Origin: Hoeflea sp.
GTDB taxonomy: Bacteria; Pseudomonadota; Alphaproteobacteria; Rhizobiales; Rhizobiaceae
Length of the DNA: 14,759 nucleotides
Direction of reading: 5' to 3'
Assembly: GCA_020637795.1 (NCBI GenBank)
Contig: JACKJT010000005.1
Location: 1-14,759, forward strand
Notes under the pieces: model-generated
Databases searched by the model: none
The model's input: the letters and a program-made list of their open reading frames with translations, nothing else
What the model was told of the DNA's origin: nothing
Translations under genes and position numbers: made by a program
In this document: positions 5,681-14,378 of the stretch, one piece after another
Layout: each line of letters opens with the position of its first letter
Numbering within the stretch: the first letter of the stretch is position 1

Positions 5681-7110
5681 GTTTGCTGTGGACCGCGCAA
5701 GAGATGATCGAAGCCATGGACGGGCGTCCGGTCGGCGCTCTGCCGGACGGCGTCACCGGGATTTCCATCGACAGCCGGACGGTCGGCGCGGGCGACGCCT
5801 TCTTCGCCATCAAGGGCGACCGGTTCGACGGGCATGATTTTGCCAGCGTTGCGGTGGCCAACGGGGCGAGCCTGCTTGTCGTGTCGGAATCGAAGCTGCC
5901 GGCGCTCGGGCGGCTGACCGCGCCGATGATCGTGGTCAATGATGTGCTGGCCGCACTCGAGGATCTCGGACGCGCCTCACGGGCGCGCTCGGAAGCCAGG
6001 ATCATCGCGGTGACCGGCTCGGTGGGCAAGACCTCGAGCAAGGAAATGCTGCGCCAGGCGCTCGAACCCAGCGGCGAGGTGCATGCCTCGGCCGCATCGT
6101 TCAACAATCACTGGGGCGTGCCGCTGACACTGGCGCGGATGCCGGCGAGCACGGCCTATGGCGTGTTCGAGATCGGCATGAACCATCCCGACGAGATCCG
6201 GCCGCTGGTCAAGATGGTCCGGCCGCACATCGCCATCATCACCACCATTGCCGCGGCGCACATGGGCAATTTCAAGAACCTCACCGAGATCGCGGCGGCG
6301 AAATCCGAGATCATGGAAGGTCTGGTCGAGGACGGTCACGTGCTTCTCAACCGGGACAACGAGAAATATGCCTGGCTGAAGAAGCGCGCCGGGGATCTCG
6401 GGGTCGCCCATGTCCACTCCTTCGGCGAGAATGCCAAGGCCGACTTCCGCCTGCTCAAGTGCAAACTGTTGCCGGACTGCTCGACGATCACCGCGCGGAT
6501 CGGCTCCGAAGACATCGCAGCCAAGATCGGCGCGCCGGGCCGGCACCAGGTGCAGAACGCGCTGGCAGTGCTCGGAGCGGTGCAGCTTGCCGGGGCCAAC
6601 CTCGCCAAGGCAATCCATGCACTTGCCCGGCTTTCGGCAGAAAAGGGCCGCGGCGCCCGGCACGAGCTGAAAATCGATGGCGGCAGCTTCACCCTGATCG
6701 ATGAAAGCTACAACGCCAACCCGGCCTCGATGCGGGCCGCGCTCGAACTGATGCGCGACACGCCGGTCCGGCTCAGGGGACGGCGGATCGCCGTTCTGGG
6801 CGACATGCTGGAAATGGGCCGCTTTTCCGAACAGGTTCACCGTGACCTGGCGGGTCCGGTGCGCGAGGCGGGCACTGACCTGGTTTGCCTCGCCGGGCCG
6901 GAAATGCGGGCGCTGCGCGATGAACTGGGGACGACCATCGAAACCGTCTACAGGGACGAAGCCCCCGAACTGGCAGACTATCTCAGGACGGTTTTGAGGG
7001 ATGGCGACGTGGTGATGGTCAAGTCATCGCTCGGCATCGGCTTCGGCCGTATTGTCAAGGCATTGCTTGACAACTATCCGGTGCTGTCTGACAGCAACAC
7101 TCAAGATTAA
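5677..7110 (+). CDS. murF: UDP-MurNAc-tripeptide:D-Ala-D-Ala ligase MurF
   Basis: A 477-residue Mur ligase that adds the D-Ala-D-Ala dipeptide, completing UDP-MurNAc-pentapeptide in the cytoplasm. It shows ISIDSRTVGAGDAFFAIKGDRFDGHDF at the N-terminus in the MurE/MurF pattern, the P-loop GSVGKTS (114-120), FNNHWGVPLTL, EIGMNHPDEI, AAAKSEI with K209 as the likely carbamylated lysine, DESYNANP (342-349) and GDMLEMG. EIGMNHPDEI and DESYNANP separate MurF from the other Mur ligases. The start overlaps the murE stop, and a GGAGG at 5662-5666 inside murE is 10 nt away. Its D-Ala-D-Ala substrate needs a Ddl ligase, which is not in this window. A 20-bp gap precedes mraY. Confidence 0.97.
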   Translation: MSLLWTAQEMIEAMDGRPVGALPDGVTGISIDSRTVGAGDAFFAIKGDRFDGHDFASVAVANGASLLVVSESKLPALGRLTAPMIVVNDVLAALEDLGRASRARSEARIIAVTGSVGKTSSKEMLRQALEPSGEVHASAASFNNHWGVPLTLARMPASTAYGVFEIGMNHPDEIRPLVKMVRPHIAIITTIAAAHMGNFKNLTEIAAAKSEIMEGLVEDGHVLLNRDNEKYAWLKKRAGDLGVAHVHSFGENAKADFRLLKCKLLPDCSTITARIGSEDIAAKIGAPGRHQVQNALAVLGAVQLAGANLAKAIHALARLSAEKGRGARHELKIDGGSFTLIDESYNANPASMRAALELMRDTPVRLRGRRIAVLGDMLEMGRFSEQVHRDLAGPVREAGTDLVCLAGPEMRALRDELGTTIETVYRDEAPELADYLRTVLRDGDVVMVKSSLGIGFGRIVKALLDNYPVLSDSNTQD

Positions 7111-7130
7111 ACGGGTCGGGGACCGAACTC

Positions 7131-8234
7131 ATGCTCATCTGGTTGGTGGATCTGGCGGACAAGGTCCAGTTTTTCAATCTTTTCAGGTATATCACCTTCA
7201 GAACCGGAGCAGCGATGTTCACCGCGGCGCTGATCGTGTTCCTGTTCGGACCTCGAATCATTGCGTCATTGAAGGTTCGCCAGGGCCGGGGACAACCGAT
7301 CCGCGCTGACGGACCGCAGACCCATTTCCTCAAGGCAGGCACGCCGACCATGGGCGGATTGATGATACTGGCGGGCATCGTCGGCTCGTCGCTGTTGTGG
7401 GCGGATCTGTCGAGCGTCTACGTGGTCACCACGCTGCTGGTGACGCTCGGCTTCGGCGCCATCGGCTTTTACGACGACTATCTGAAAGTCACCAAGCAGA
7501 GCGACAAGGGGTTTTCCGGCAAGGCGCGGCTCGGAATCGAATTCATCATCGCCGGGCTCGCGGTGTTCTTCATCATGCAGGCCTCGATGGCGGCGCCGAC
7601 GGTGAATGGCTCGACCTTCGGCTCCTCGATCGCGTTTCCGTTCTTCAAGGATCTGCTGCTCGACCTCGGCTGGTTCTTCATCGTTTTCGGTGCGTTCGTG
7701 ATCGTGTCGGCCGGCAACGCGGTCAACCTGACCGACGGTCTTGACGGGCTGGCGATCGTGCCGGTGATGATCGCCGCGGCCTCGTTCGGCGCCATCGCCT
7801 ACCTCGCCGGCAACGCGGTGTTTGCCAACTACCTGCAGATCCATTTCGTGCCCGGCACCGGCGAACTGGCGGTGATCCTCGGCGCGGTCATCGGAGCGGG
7901 CCTCGGCTTCCTTTGGTTCAACGCGCCGCCGGCGGCGATCTTCATGGGCGACACCGGATCGCTGGCGCTCGGCGGCCTGATCGGCACCGTGGCGGTCGCC
8001 ACCAAGCACGAGATCGTCATGGCGATCATCGGCGGCCTGTTCGTCATGGAAGCCCTGTCGGTGATCATCCAGGTCGGGTTCTTCAAGCTCACCGGCAAGC
8101 GGGTGTTCCTGATGGCGCCGATCCACCATCATTTCGAAAAGCTCGGCTGGACCGAGAGCCAGGTGGTGGTGCGGTTCTGGATCATCTCGGTCGGGCTGGC
8201 GATGATCGGTCTCGCGACGCTGAAGTTGAGGTGA
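7131..8234 (+). CDS. mraY: Phospho-MurNAc-pentapeptide transferase MraY
   Basis: A 367-residue polytopic inner-membrane enzyme that transfers phospho-MurNAc-pentapeptide from UDP to undecaprenyl phosphate, making lipid I. About ten hydrophobic segments are evident. Catalytic and metal-binding positions are in place: D115-D116 in FYDDYLKV (the same numbers as in E. coli), NLTDGLDG (D202, D205), D274 in FMGDTGSLALGG, and the histidine triad H332-H334 in APIHHHFE. The N-terminus, from MLIWL through TPTMGGLMIL, matches the E. coli pattern, which supports the ATG at 7131. A GGGGAC lies about 7 nt upstream. The end of the gene provides the Shine-Dalgarno for murD, 3 bp downstream. Confidence 0.97.
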   Translation: MLIWLVDLADKVQFFNLFRYITFRTGAAMFTAALIVFLFGPRIIASLKVRQGRGQPIRADGPQTHFLKAGTPTMGGLMILAGIVGSSLLWADLSSVYVVTTLLVTLGFGAIGFYDDYLKVTKQSDKGFSGKARLGIEFIIAGLAVFFIMQASMAAPTVNGSTFGSSIAFPFFKDLLLDLGWFFIVFGAFVIVSAGNAVNLTDGLDGLAIVPVMIAAASFGAIAYLAGNAVFANYLQIHFVPGTGELAVILGAVIGAGLGFLWFNAPPAAIFMGDTGSLALGGLIGTVAVATKHEIVMAIIGGLFVMEALSVIIQVGFFKLTGKRVFLMAPIHHHFEKLGWTESQVVVRFWIISVGLAMIGLATLKLR

Positions 8235-8237
8235 TCG

Positions 8238-9659
8238 ATGATCGCTGCGTCGACATTTCGCGGCAGACGCGTGGCGCTCTTCGGCCTGGGCGGCTCGGGG
8301 CTTGCCACCGCCAGGTCGCTCGCCGCCGGCGGCGCCGATGTCTCGGCCTGGGACGACAATCCGGCCCAGGTCGACGCAGCGCGGGCCGCGGGCATTCCGG
8401 TCTGCGATCTTCGTGATCTCGACTGGGCCTCGGTCGACACGCTGGTGCTGGCGCCGGGCGTGCCACTGACCCATCCGAAGCCGCACTGGAGCGCCGAACT
8501 GGCCAACAGCCACGGCGTCGAGATCATCGGCGATGTCGAGATCTTCGTGCGCGAGCGGCGGGCGCATGCGCCGGTCAGCCCGTTCATCGCAATTACCGGC
8601 ACCAACGGCAAGTCGACCACCACGGCGCTGATCGCGCATCTGATCGCCCACAGCGGCCGCGATGCGCAACTGGGCGGCAATATCGGCACGGCGGTGCTGA
8701 CGCTGGCGCCGCCCGCGCCGGACCGGGTGCATGTCGTCGAGTGCTCCTCCTACCAGATCGACCTCGCGCCCTCGCTCGATCCAAGCGCCGGGCTGCTGCT
8801 CAACCTGACGCCGGATCATCTCGACCGGCACGGCTCGATGCAGCACTATGCCGAGGTCAAGGAGCGGCTCGTGGCGCAAAGCGACGTGGCGATCATCGGC
8901 GTCGATGACGACTGGTGCCGCGGTATTGCCGACAGGCTTGAAAGCCAGGGGCGGAGGGTCGAGCGGATCTCCAAGGAGCATGCGCTCGGCGAGGGCCTGT
9001 TCGCGCAAGGGTCGCTGATCCGCCGGGCGCATGAGGGTGTGGTCGAGGACCTGGCCGACCTGAGCGGCATCGCCACGCTGCGCGGCGCGCACAATGCGCA
9101 GAATGCGACGGCGGCCATCGCCGCCTGCCTGGCGGTCGGGCTGAGCGTCGACGAGATCCGCGCCGGCCTTGCGGTCTTTCCCGGCCTCAAGCACCGGATG
9201 CAGCCGGTGGCGCGGCGCGGACGCGTGGTCTTCGTCAACGATTCCAAGGCCACCAATGCGGACGCGGCCGCACCGGCGCTGCAGAGCTTCGAGCCTATCT
9301 ACTGGATTGCCGGCGGCCTGCCGAAAGAGGGCGGGATCGCTTCGCTGGAGCCGTTCTTCCCGCGCATCGCCAAGGCCTACCTGATCGGCGAGGCGGCGGC
9401 CGGTTTTGCCGCCACCATCGGCGCGCATGCGCCGTTCGAAATCTCCGGCACGCTGGAACAGGCGGTGGCCGCGGCGGCGCGCGATGCGGCACTGGACGCG
9501 GCGGAAATGCCCGCTGTTCTGCTGTCGCCGGCCTGCGCCAGTTTCGACCAGTTCCGAAATTTCGAGGTCAGGGGCGACGCCTTCGTAAGCCTGGTGTCTG
9601 CGCTTGCTGATGCCGACATGCTCATCGATGTAGAAAACAATGGAGAATGCCATGGTTAG
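8238..9659 (+). CDS. murD: UDP-MurNAc-L-alanine:D-glutamate ligase MurD
   Basis: A 473-residue Mur ligase that adds D-Glu as the second residue of the stem peptide. The N-terminal Rossmann-like domain has GLGGSGLATARSL. The ATP domain has the P-loop GTNGKST (121-127), VECSSYQID and NLTPDHLDRHGSM, with K208 in YAEVKERL as the expected carbamylated lysine. The C-terminal domain shows NDSKATN (334-340), GGLPKEGG and LSPACASFDQFRNFEVRGD. NDSKATN and the SPACASFD block are diagnostic for MurD. GAGGTGA overlaps the mraY stop and ends 3 nt before the ATG. The 3' end overlaps the preferred ftsW start by 8 nt. It is a little longer than E. coli MurD (438). Confidence 0.97.
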   Translation: MIAASTFRGRRVALFGLGGSGLATARSLAAGGADVSAWDDNPAQVDAARAAGIPVCDLRDLDWASVDTLVLAPGVPLTHPKPHWSAELANSHGVEIIGDVEIFVRERRAHAPVSPFIAITGTNGKSTTTALIAHLIAHSGRDAQLGGNIGTAVLTLAPPAPDRVHVVECSSYQIDLAPSLDPSAGLLLNLTPDHLDRHGSMQHYAEVKERLVAQSDVAIIGVDDDWCRGIADRLESQGRRVERISKEHALGEGLFAQGSLIRRAHEGVVEDLADLSGIATLRGAHNAQNATAAIAACLAVGLSVDEIRAGLAVFPGLKHRMQPVARRGRVVFVNDSKATNADAAAPALQSFEPIYWIAGGLPKEGGIASLEPFFPRIAKAYLIGEAAAGFAATIGAHAPFEISGTLEQAVAAAARDAALDAAEMPAVLLSPACASFDQFRNFEVRGDAFVSLVSALADADMLIDVENNGECHG

Positions 9660-10806
9660 CCGCGTCGAACGTGGACCGGTCGCCGACTGGTTCTGGACCA
9701 TCGACCGCCTGTTCCTGGCGGTCTTCGTCGGATTGATGGGGATCGGCCTGATGCTGTCGTTCGCCGCCAGCCCGGCGGTGGCCGAGAGGCTGGGGCTCGA
9801 CAGCTTTCATTTCGTCGAGCGTCATGGCCTGTTCCTGCTGCCGGCGCTCGTGGTGATGGTCGGCGTGTCGTTCCTGAGCCATCGGCAGGTGCGGCGGCTG
9901 GCGTTGCTGCTTCTGGTCGCGTCCATCCTGATGATGATCCTGGCCCTGTTTTTCGGCGTCGAGATCAAGGGATCGCGGCGCTGGGTGTCGATTCTGGGCC
10001 TGTCGGTCCAGCCGTCGGAATTCATGAAGCCCGCCTTCGTGGTGATCTGCGCCTGGCTGTTCTCGGAGCGCTTGCGGCACCCCGAAATTCCCGGCAACCT
10101 GTTCGCCATCATCCTGTTCGGCATTGTTGCCGCACTGCTGGTGGCCCAGCCCGACCTGGGGCAGACCATGCTGACGACTGCGGTCTGGGGCGGCATGTTC
10201 TTCATGGCGGGCATGTCCTGGCTGTGGATCATGCTTCTGGGCGGGGTTGCGGTTCTCGGCTTCATCTCCGCCTATTTCATGTTTCCGCACGTGGCCGAGC
10301 GCATCAACGGCTTCCTGTTCGGCGAGGGCGACAGTTTCCAGGTCGACACCGCGCGCGAGGCGATTATCCGCGGTGACTGGCTGGGCCAGGGACCGGGCGA
10401 GGGCACCATCAAGCGGATCCTGCCCGACAGCCACACCGACTTCGTGTTTTCCGTCGCGGCCGAGGAATTCGGCATCATCTTCTGCATGGTTCTGGTGGCG
10501 CTGTTCGGTTTCGTGGTCATTCGCGGGCTGATCCGCGCCGGCCAGGAGAAGGATGACTTCACCCGCCTGGCTGTTGCCGGTCTGTCGCTCTTGATCGGCT
10601 TCCAGTCCTTCATCAATATCGGCGTCAACCTCGAACTGCTGCCGGCCAAGGGCATGACGCTGCCGCTGATTTCCTATGGCGGGTCGTCGATGATCGCGGT
10701 GTCGATCACCGCCGGTTTCGTTCTGGCCCTGACCCGGCGCCGCCCCGAAAGCCGGGCCCAGCCCCGCACCGTCTACCGTCCGGTGGCGAGCGTGGCGGCG
10801 GAATAG
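9652..10806 (+). CDS. ftsW: Septal peptidoglycan glycosyltransferase FtsW
   Basis: A 384-residue SEDS-family polytopic membrane protein that polymerises lipid II at the septum in complex with FtsI. Many hydrophobic segments are present. SEDS signatures include GSRRWVSILGLSVQPSEFMK, QPDLGQTML, GDWLGQGPGEG, DSHTDFVFSVAAEEFG (D263 is the invariant aspartate) and LLPAKGMTLPLISYGGSSM. The ATG at 9652 is preferred over the in-frame ATG at 9640 because GGAG at 9642-9645 lies 6 nt before it, and because MVSRVERGPVADWFW looks like the natural N-terminus; the upstream choice would add only MENA. It overlaps murD by 8 nt. FtsW rather than RodA is supported by its place between murD and murG. Confidence 0.95.
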   Translation: MVSRVERGPVADWFWTIDRLFLAVFVGLMGIGLMLSFAASPAVAERLGLDSFHFVERHGLFLLPALVVMVGVSFLSHRQVRRLALLLLVASILMMILALFFGVEIKGSRRWVSILGLSVQPSEFMKPAFVVICAWLFSERLRHPEIPGNLFAIILFGIVAALLVAQPDLGQTMLTTAVWGGMFFMAGMSWLWIMLLGGVAVLGFISAYFMFPHVAERINGFLFGEGDSFQVDTAREAIIRGDWLGQGPGEGTIKRILPDSHTDFVFSVAAEEFGIIFCMVLVALFGFVVIRGLIRAGQEKDDFTRLAVAGLSLLIGFQSFINIGVNLELLPAKGMTLPLISYGGSSMIAVSITAGFVLALTRRRPESRAQPRTVYRPVASVAAE

Positions 10807-10810
10807 GGCG

Positions 10811-11938
10811 ATGGCGAAGAGCAAGCTTTTTCTGCTGTCGGCGGGCGGCACCGGCGGGCATCTGTTCCCGGCCGAGGCGCTGGCGCATGAGTTGACGGCG
10901 CGCGGGCACCAGGTGCACTTGGTCACCGACAGCCGCGCCGAGCGGTTCTCAGGCAAGTTCCCGGCTTCCGAGATCCATGTCGTGAGGTCGGCGACGATCG
11001 GTTCTAAAAATCCGTTCAAGGTGATCAAATCGCTGTGGACCCTGTTCAAGGGTGTGCGGGAAGCGGGCGCGCTGATCCGGAAAATCCGGCCCGACGCGGT
11101 GATCGGGTTTGGCGGTTATCCGACGATCCCGCCGCTGCTGGCGGCCTCGAATGCCGGTTTGCCGACGATGCTGCACGAGCAGAACGCGGTGATGGGCCGC
11201 GCCAACAAGGCGCTGGCCTCGCGGGTCAAGGCGATTGCCGGCGGCTTCCTGCCCGAAGGCGAGGGCCGTTACGCGGACAAGACGGTGATCACCGGCAATC
11301 CGGTGCGCCCGGAAGTCATCGCGGCGGCAGCGATTCCCTATGTGCCCTCGGTCGACGGCGAGCCGTTCCGGCTGGTGGTGTTCGGCGGCAGCCAGGGCGC
11401 GCAGTTCTTCTCCGACGCCATTCCTTCGGCCATCGGGCTGCTGCCCGATCCGCTCAGGGCGCGGCTCGAACTCACCCAGCAGGCACGGCCCGAGGACGAG
11501 GCGCAGGTCAGGGCGCGGCTCGAGGAAATGGGCGTCAAGGCCGAGGTGTCGCCGTTCTTCACCGACATGGCGGCGCGCATCGCGGCGGCCCATCTGGTGA
11601 TTTCGCGCTCCGGCGCCTCGACCGTCTCCGAGATCGCCGTGATCGGCCGCTCGGCCATCCTGGTGCCCTATCCCTATGCGCTCGACCATGACCAGGCGGC
11701 CAATGCGCACGCGCTGATGGCCAAGGGCGGGGCCAGCGTGGTCCGCCAATCGGAGCTGACGCCGCAGGTTCTCGCCGACATGATCGCCGACCGGATGAAC
11801 GATCCCGCCGGGCTCGCCGCCACCGCGGCCGCCGCTCAGGCCACGGGAAAACCCGACGCCGCGCGCTTGCTTGCCAATCTGGCAGAAGCTATTGCGGAGG
11901 GCGTCAGTGTAGAACAATTCAGGAGTCCACCCGCATGA
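10811..11938 (+). CDS. murG: Lipid II synthase MurG (UDP-GlcNAc:lipid I GlcNAc transferase)
   Basis: A 375-residue GT-B fold glycosyltransferase on the cytoplasmic face of the inner membrane. It adds GlcNAc to lipid I to give lipid II, the FtsW substrate. Visible motifs are GGTGGHLFP (12-20), VIGFGGYPTIPPLLAA, LHEQNAVMGRAN (from 121), GNPVRPEV, the G-loop FGGSQGA (191-197), the sugar-nucleotide site SRSGASTVSE (265-274, with E274 at the position known to contact UDP ribose) and YPYALDHDQAANA. It begins 4 bp after the ftsW stop with only a weak AGGG close to the ATG, which suggests coupling. The stop overlaps the murC start as ATGA. Confidence 0.97.
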   Translation: MAKSKLFLLSAGGTGGHLFPAEALAHELTARGHQVHLVTDSRAERFSGKFPASEIHVVRSATIGSKNPFKVIKSLWTLFKGVREAGALIRKIRPDAVIGFGGYPTIPPLLAASNAGLPTMLHEQNAVMGRANKALASRVKAIAGGFLPEGEGRYADKTVITGNPVRPEVIAAAAIPYVPSVDGEPFRLVVFGGSQGAQFFSDAIPSAIGLLPDPLRARLELTQQARPEDEAQVRARLEEMGVKAEVSPFFTDMAARIAAAHLVISRSGASTVSEIAVIGRSAILVPYPYALDHDQAANAHALMAKGGASVVRQSELTPQVLADMIADRMNDPAGLAATAAAAQATGKPDAARLLANLAEAIAEGVSVEQFRSPPA

Positions 11939-13359
11939 AGATGCCACAAACAATCGGCCTGGTGCATTTCATCGGCATCGGCGGCATCGGCATGAGCGGC
12001 ATTGCCGAGGTGCTGAACAATCTCGGCTACAAGGTACAGGGCTCCGACCAGTCCGAAAGCGCCAATGTGCAGCGGCTCAGGGACAAGGGCATCGAGGTGC
12101 ATATCGGCCATTCCGCCGCCAATCTCGGCGAGGCGGAAGTGGTGGTGGTCTCGACCGCGATCAAGAAGAACAATCCCGAGCTGATGGCCGCGCGCGAACG
12201 CTTGCTGCCGGTGGTGCGGCGCGCCGAAATGCTGGCCGAGCTGATGCGGTTCCGCAACGCGATCGCGATCGGCGGCACCCACGGCAAGACCACCACCACC
12301 TCGATGGTGGCGACGCTTCTGGAAGCCGGCGGGCTCGATCCGACCGTGATCAATGGCGGCATCATCAATGCCTACGGCACCAATGCCCGCATGGGCGAGG
12401 GCGAGTGGATGGTGGTGGAGGCCGACGAGAGCGACGGCACCTTCCTCAAGTTGCCCGCCGACATCGCCGTCGTCACCAATATCGATCCAGAGCATCTCGA
12501 CCATTACGGCACCTTCGACGCTGTGCGGGCCGCCTTCCGGCAGTTTGTCGAGAACGTGCCGTTCTACGGCTTCGGCGTGATGTGCCTCGACCACCCGGAA
12601 GTGCAGGCGCTGGTCTCCCGCATTGAGGACCGCCGCGTCATCACCTATGGTGAGAACCCGCAATCGGACGTGCGCTATTTCAATCACCGGATGGACGGTC
12701 CGGTCTCGGTGTTCGACGTTGTGATCCATAGCCGCAAGACCGACAAGACGGTCGAGCTCAAGGATCTCAGGCTGCCGATGCCGGGCAAGCACAATGTCTC
12801 CAACGCGGTCGCGGCCATCGCGGTCGCCAACGAGCTGGGGCTGACGCCGGAGCAGATCGCCAGGGGACTTGGCCAGTTCGGTGGGGTCAAGCGGCGCTTC
12901 ACCCACACCGGCAGCTGGAACGGGGTCGAGGTGTTCGACGATTACGGCCATCATCCGGTCGAGATCAAGGCGGTGCTGTCGGCCGCCCGCGACGCCTGCC
13001 AGGGCCGGGTGATCGCGGTGGCGCAGCCGCACCGATACACGCGGCTTGAGAGCCTGTTTGACGATTTCGCCGCCTGTTTCAACGATGCCAACACGGTGAT
13101 CATCGCGCCGGTCTACGCCGCCGGTGAAGATCCGATCGAGGGCATCAATTCGGCGTCCCTGGTTTCGAGCATGAAGGCCGGCGGCCACCGCGATGCGCGT
13201 CTGATCGAGGGGCCCGCGGCGCTGGCGCCACTGATCGCCGAGATCGCCAGGCCCGGCGATTATGTCGTCTGCCTCGGCGCGGGCACGATCACGCAATGGG
13301 CCAACCAGCTGCCCAAGGAACTCCAGGCATTGAAGCCCGAAGCGGGTGGCGGCGCATGA
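11935..13359 (+). CDS. murC: UDP-MurNAc:L-alanine ligase MurC
   Basis: A 474-residue Mur ligase that adds L-Ala to UDP-MurNAc, the first stem-peptide step. The N-terminal domain has HFIGIGGIGMSGIAEVL (from 11) and GSDQSES. The ATP domain has the P-loop GGTHGKTTTT (113-122), EADESDGTFL and NIDPEHLDHYG. The C-terminal domain has GVKRRF, DDYGHHPVEIKAVL (335-348), QPHRYTRL and YAAGEDPIEG. The GGTHGKTTTT and YGHHP blocks are specific to MurC. AGGAG at 11921-11925 lies 9 nt before the ATG and inside murG. The start overlaps the murG stop, and the end overlaps the murB start, both as ATGA, so murG-murC-murB are probably translated in a coupled way. Confidence 0.97.
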   Translation: MKMPQTIGLVHFIGIGGIGMSGIAEVLNNLGYKVQGSDQSESANVQRLRDKGIEVHIGHSAANLGEAEVVVVSTAIKKNNPELMAARERLLPVVRRAEMLAELMRFRNAIAIGGTHGKTTTTSMVATLLEAGGLDPTVINGGIINAYGTNARMGEGEWMVVEADESDGTFLKLPADIAVVTNIDPEHLDHYGTFDAVRAAFRQFVENVPFYGFGVMCLDHPEVQALVSRIEDRRVITYGENPQSDVRYFNHRMDGPVSVFDVVIHSRKTDKTVELKDLRLPMPGKHNVSNAVAAIAVANELGLTPEQIARGLGQFGGVKRRFTHTGSWNGVEVFDDYGHHPVEIKAVLSAARDACQGRVIAVAQPHRYTRLESLFDDFAACFNDANTVIIAPVYAAGEDPIEGINSASLVSSMKAGGHRDARLIEGPAALAPLIAEIARPGDYVVCLGAGTITQWANQLPKELQALKPEAGGGA

Positions 13360-14333
13360 AGCCGCTGCAGGTCGATGGCGAAAAGCTGCTGGCAACGCTC
13401 GAGGGCAAGCTCGGCGATGTCCAGGGCCGGCTGACGCCGAATGCCGAGATGTCGAAGGTAACCTGGTTCCGCACCGGCGGTCCGGCGGAACTGCTGTTCC
13501 AGCCGATCGACGAGGACGACCTGTCGGCCTTCCTGGCCGCGCTGCCCGAAGACGTGCCCGTGCTGCCGGTCGGCATCGGCTCCAACCTGCTGGTCCGCGA
13601 CGGCGGCATTCCGGGCGTGGTGATCCGGCTGTCGGCCAAGGGATTCGGCCGTGCCGAACAGGTGTCGGACACGCGGCTTTCGGCCGGCGCGGTCTGCCCG
13701 GACAAGCACCTGGCCGCGCTGGCGCTCGAGACCGGGCTTGGCGGATTTCACTTCTATCACGGCATTCCCGGCGCCATCGGTGGCGCTCTGCGGATGAACG
13801 CCGGCGCCAATGGCGTCGAGACCCGCGAGCGGGTGGTCGAGGTTCACGCCATCGACCGCAAGGGCGCGCGGCATGTGCTGTCGAACGCCGACATGGGCTA
13901 CGCCTACCGGCACTCCTCGGCGCCGAAGGACCTGATCTTCACCCGCGCCATCTTCGAGGGCGTGCCCGCCGACAAGGAAGAGATCCGCGCCGCGATGGAC
14001 GCCGTGCAGCATCACCGCGAGAAGGTGCAGCCGATCCGCGAGAAGACCGGCGGCTCGACCTTCAAGAACCCGGAAGGGCATTCGGCCTGGAAGGTGATCG
14101 ATGAGGCCGGCTGTCGCGGGCTGACCGTGGGCGGCGCGCAGATGTCGCCGATGCATTGCAACTTCATGATCAACACCGGCACGGCCTCGGGCTACGAGCT
14201 CGAAAATCTCGGCGAAACGGTCCGCGCCCGCGTGCTCGAGCATTCGGGCATCCGCCTCGAATGGGAAATCAAGCGGCTCGGCCTGTTCGAGCCCGGCCAC
14301 GTGGTGCAGGAGTTCCTCGGGCAGCTGGTGTGA
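13356..14333 (+). CDS. murB: UDP-N-acetylenolpyruvoylglucosamine reductase MurB
   Basis: A 325-residue cytoplasmic FAD enzyme that reduces UDP-GlcNAc-enolpyruvate to UDP-MurNAc with NADPH. Motifs are WFRTGGPAEL (37-46), the FAD-binding GIGSNLLVRDGG (73-84), HGIPGAIGGALRMNAGANG, GYAYRHSSAP and TGGSTFKNP, where S234 is the expected proton donor; E302 or E304 in LEWEIKRLG is the likely second catalytic residue. The pattern resembles the shorter type II MurB. The ATG at 13356 makes an ATGA overlap with the murC stop; an ATG at 13296 in the same frame would extend 60 bp into murC and gives a poor N-terminus. It is the last plus-strand gene in the window. ddl, which often follows murB, is not next to it. 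Confidence 0.95.
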   Translation: MKPLQVDGEKLLATLEGKLGDVQGRLTPNAEMSKVTWFRTGGPAELLFQPIDEDDLSAFLAALPEDVPVLPVGIGSNLLVRDGGIPGVVIRLSAKGFGRAEQVSDTRLSAGAVCPDKHLAALALETGLGGFHFYHGIPGAIGGALRMNAGANGVETRERVVEVHAIDRKGARHVLSNADMGYAYRHSSAPKDLIFTRAIFEGVPADKEEIRAAMDAVQHHREKVQPIREKTGGSTFKNPEGHSAWKVIDEAGCRGLTVGGAQMSPMHCNFMINTGTASGYELENLGETVRARVLEHSGIRLEWEIKRLGLFEPGHVVQEFLGQLV

Positions 14334-14334
14334 G

Positions 14335-14352
14335 GACAGCCGTCCGGCTGTC
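14335..14352. terminator. Hairpin between convergent genes, possible terminator
   Basis: GACAGCC (14335-14341) and GGCTGTC (14346-14352) form a perfect 7-bp stem with a GTCC loop, starting one base after the murB stop. It lies in the 45-bp space between murB and the convergent peptidase gene, the right place for a bidirectional terminator. No run of T follows on either strand, so it is not a canonical intrinsic terminator; it may be a transcript-stabilising stem or act with Rho. Confidence 0.45.
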
Positions 14353-14378
14353 GGCTATTCACCGCCCCCCGGAACGCT

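Noticed and set aside
9640..9651. ftsW start at ATG 9640
   Set aside because: It lacks a clear ribosome site, while the ATG at 9652 has GGAG at 6 nt. The difference is four residues and cannot be fully settled from sequence.
7266..9701. 811-codon open frame on the minus strand opposite mraY and murD
   Set aside because: It is antisense to two intact, motif-complete genes. Its composition (rich in R, H, D, G, Q) is the usual mirror of GC-rich codon use, and no family is recognisable.
9622..11049. 475-codon minus-strand frame opposite ftsW and murG
   Set aside because: Mirror of two well-supported genes; low-complexity H/Q/D/R-rich sequence.
13296..13355. Upstream murB start
   Set aside because: It would overlap murC by 64 bp and add a G/R-rich stretch without family similarity; the ATGA overlap at 13356 is the pattern used elsewhere in the cluster.
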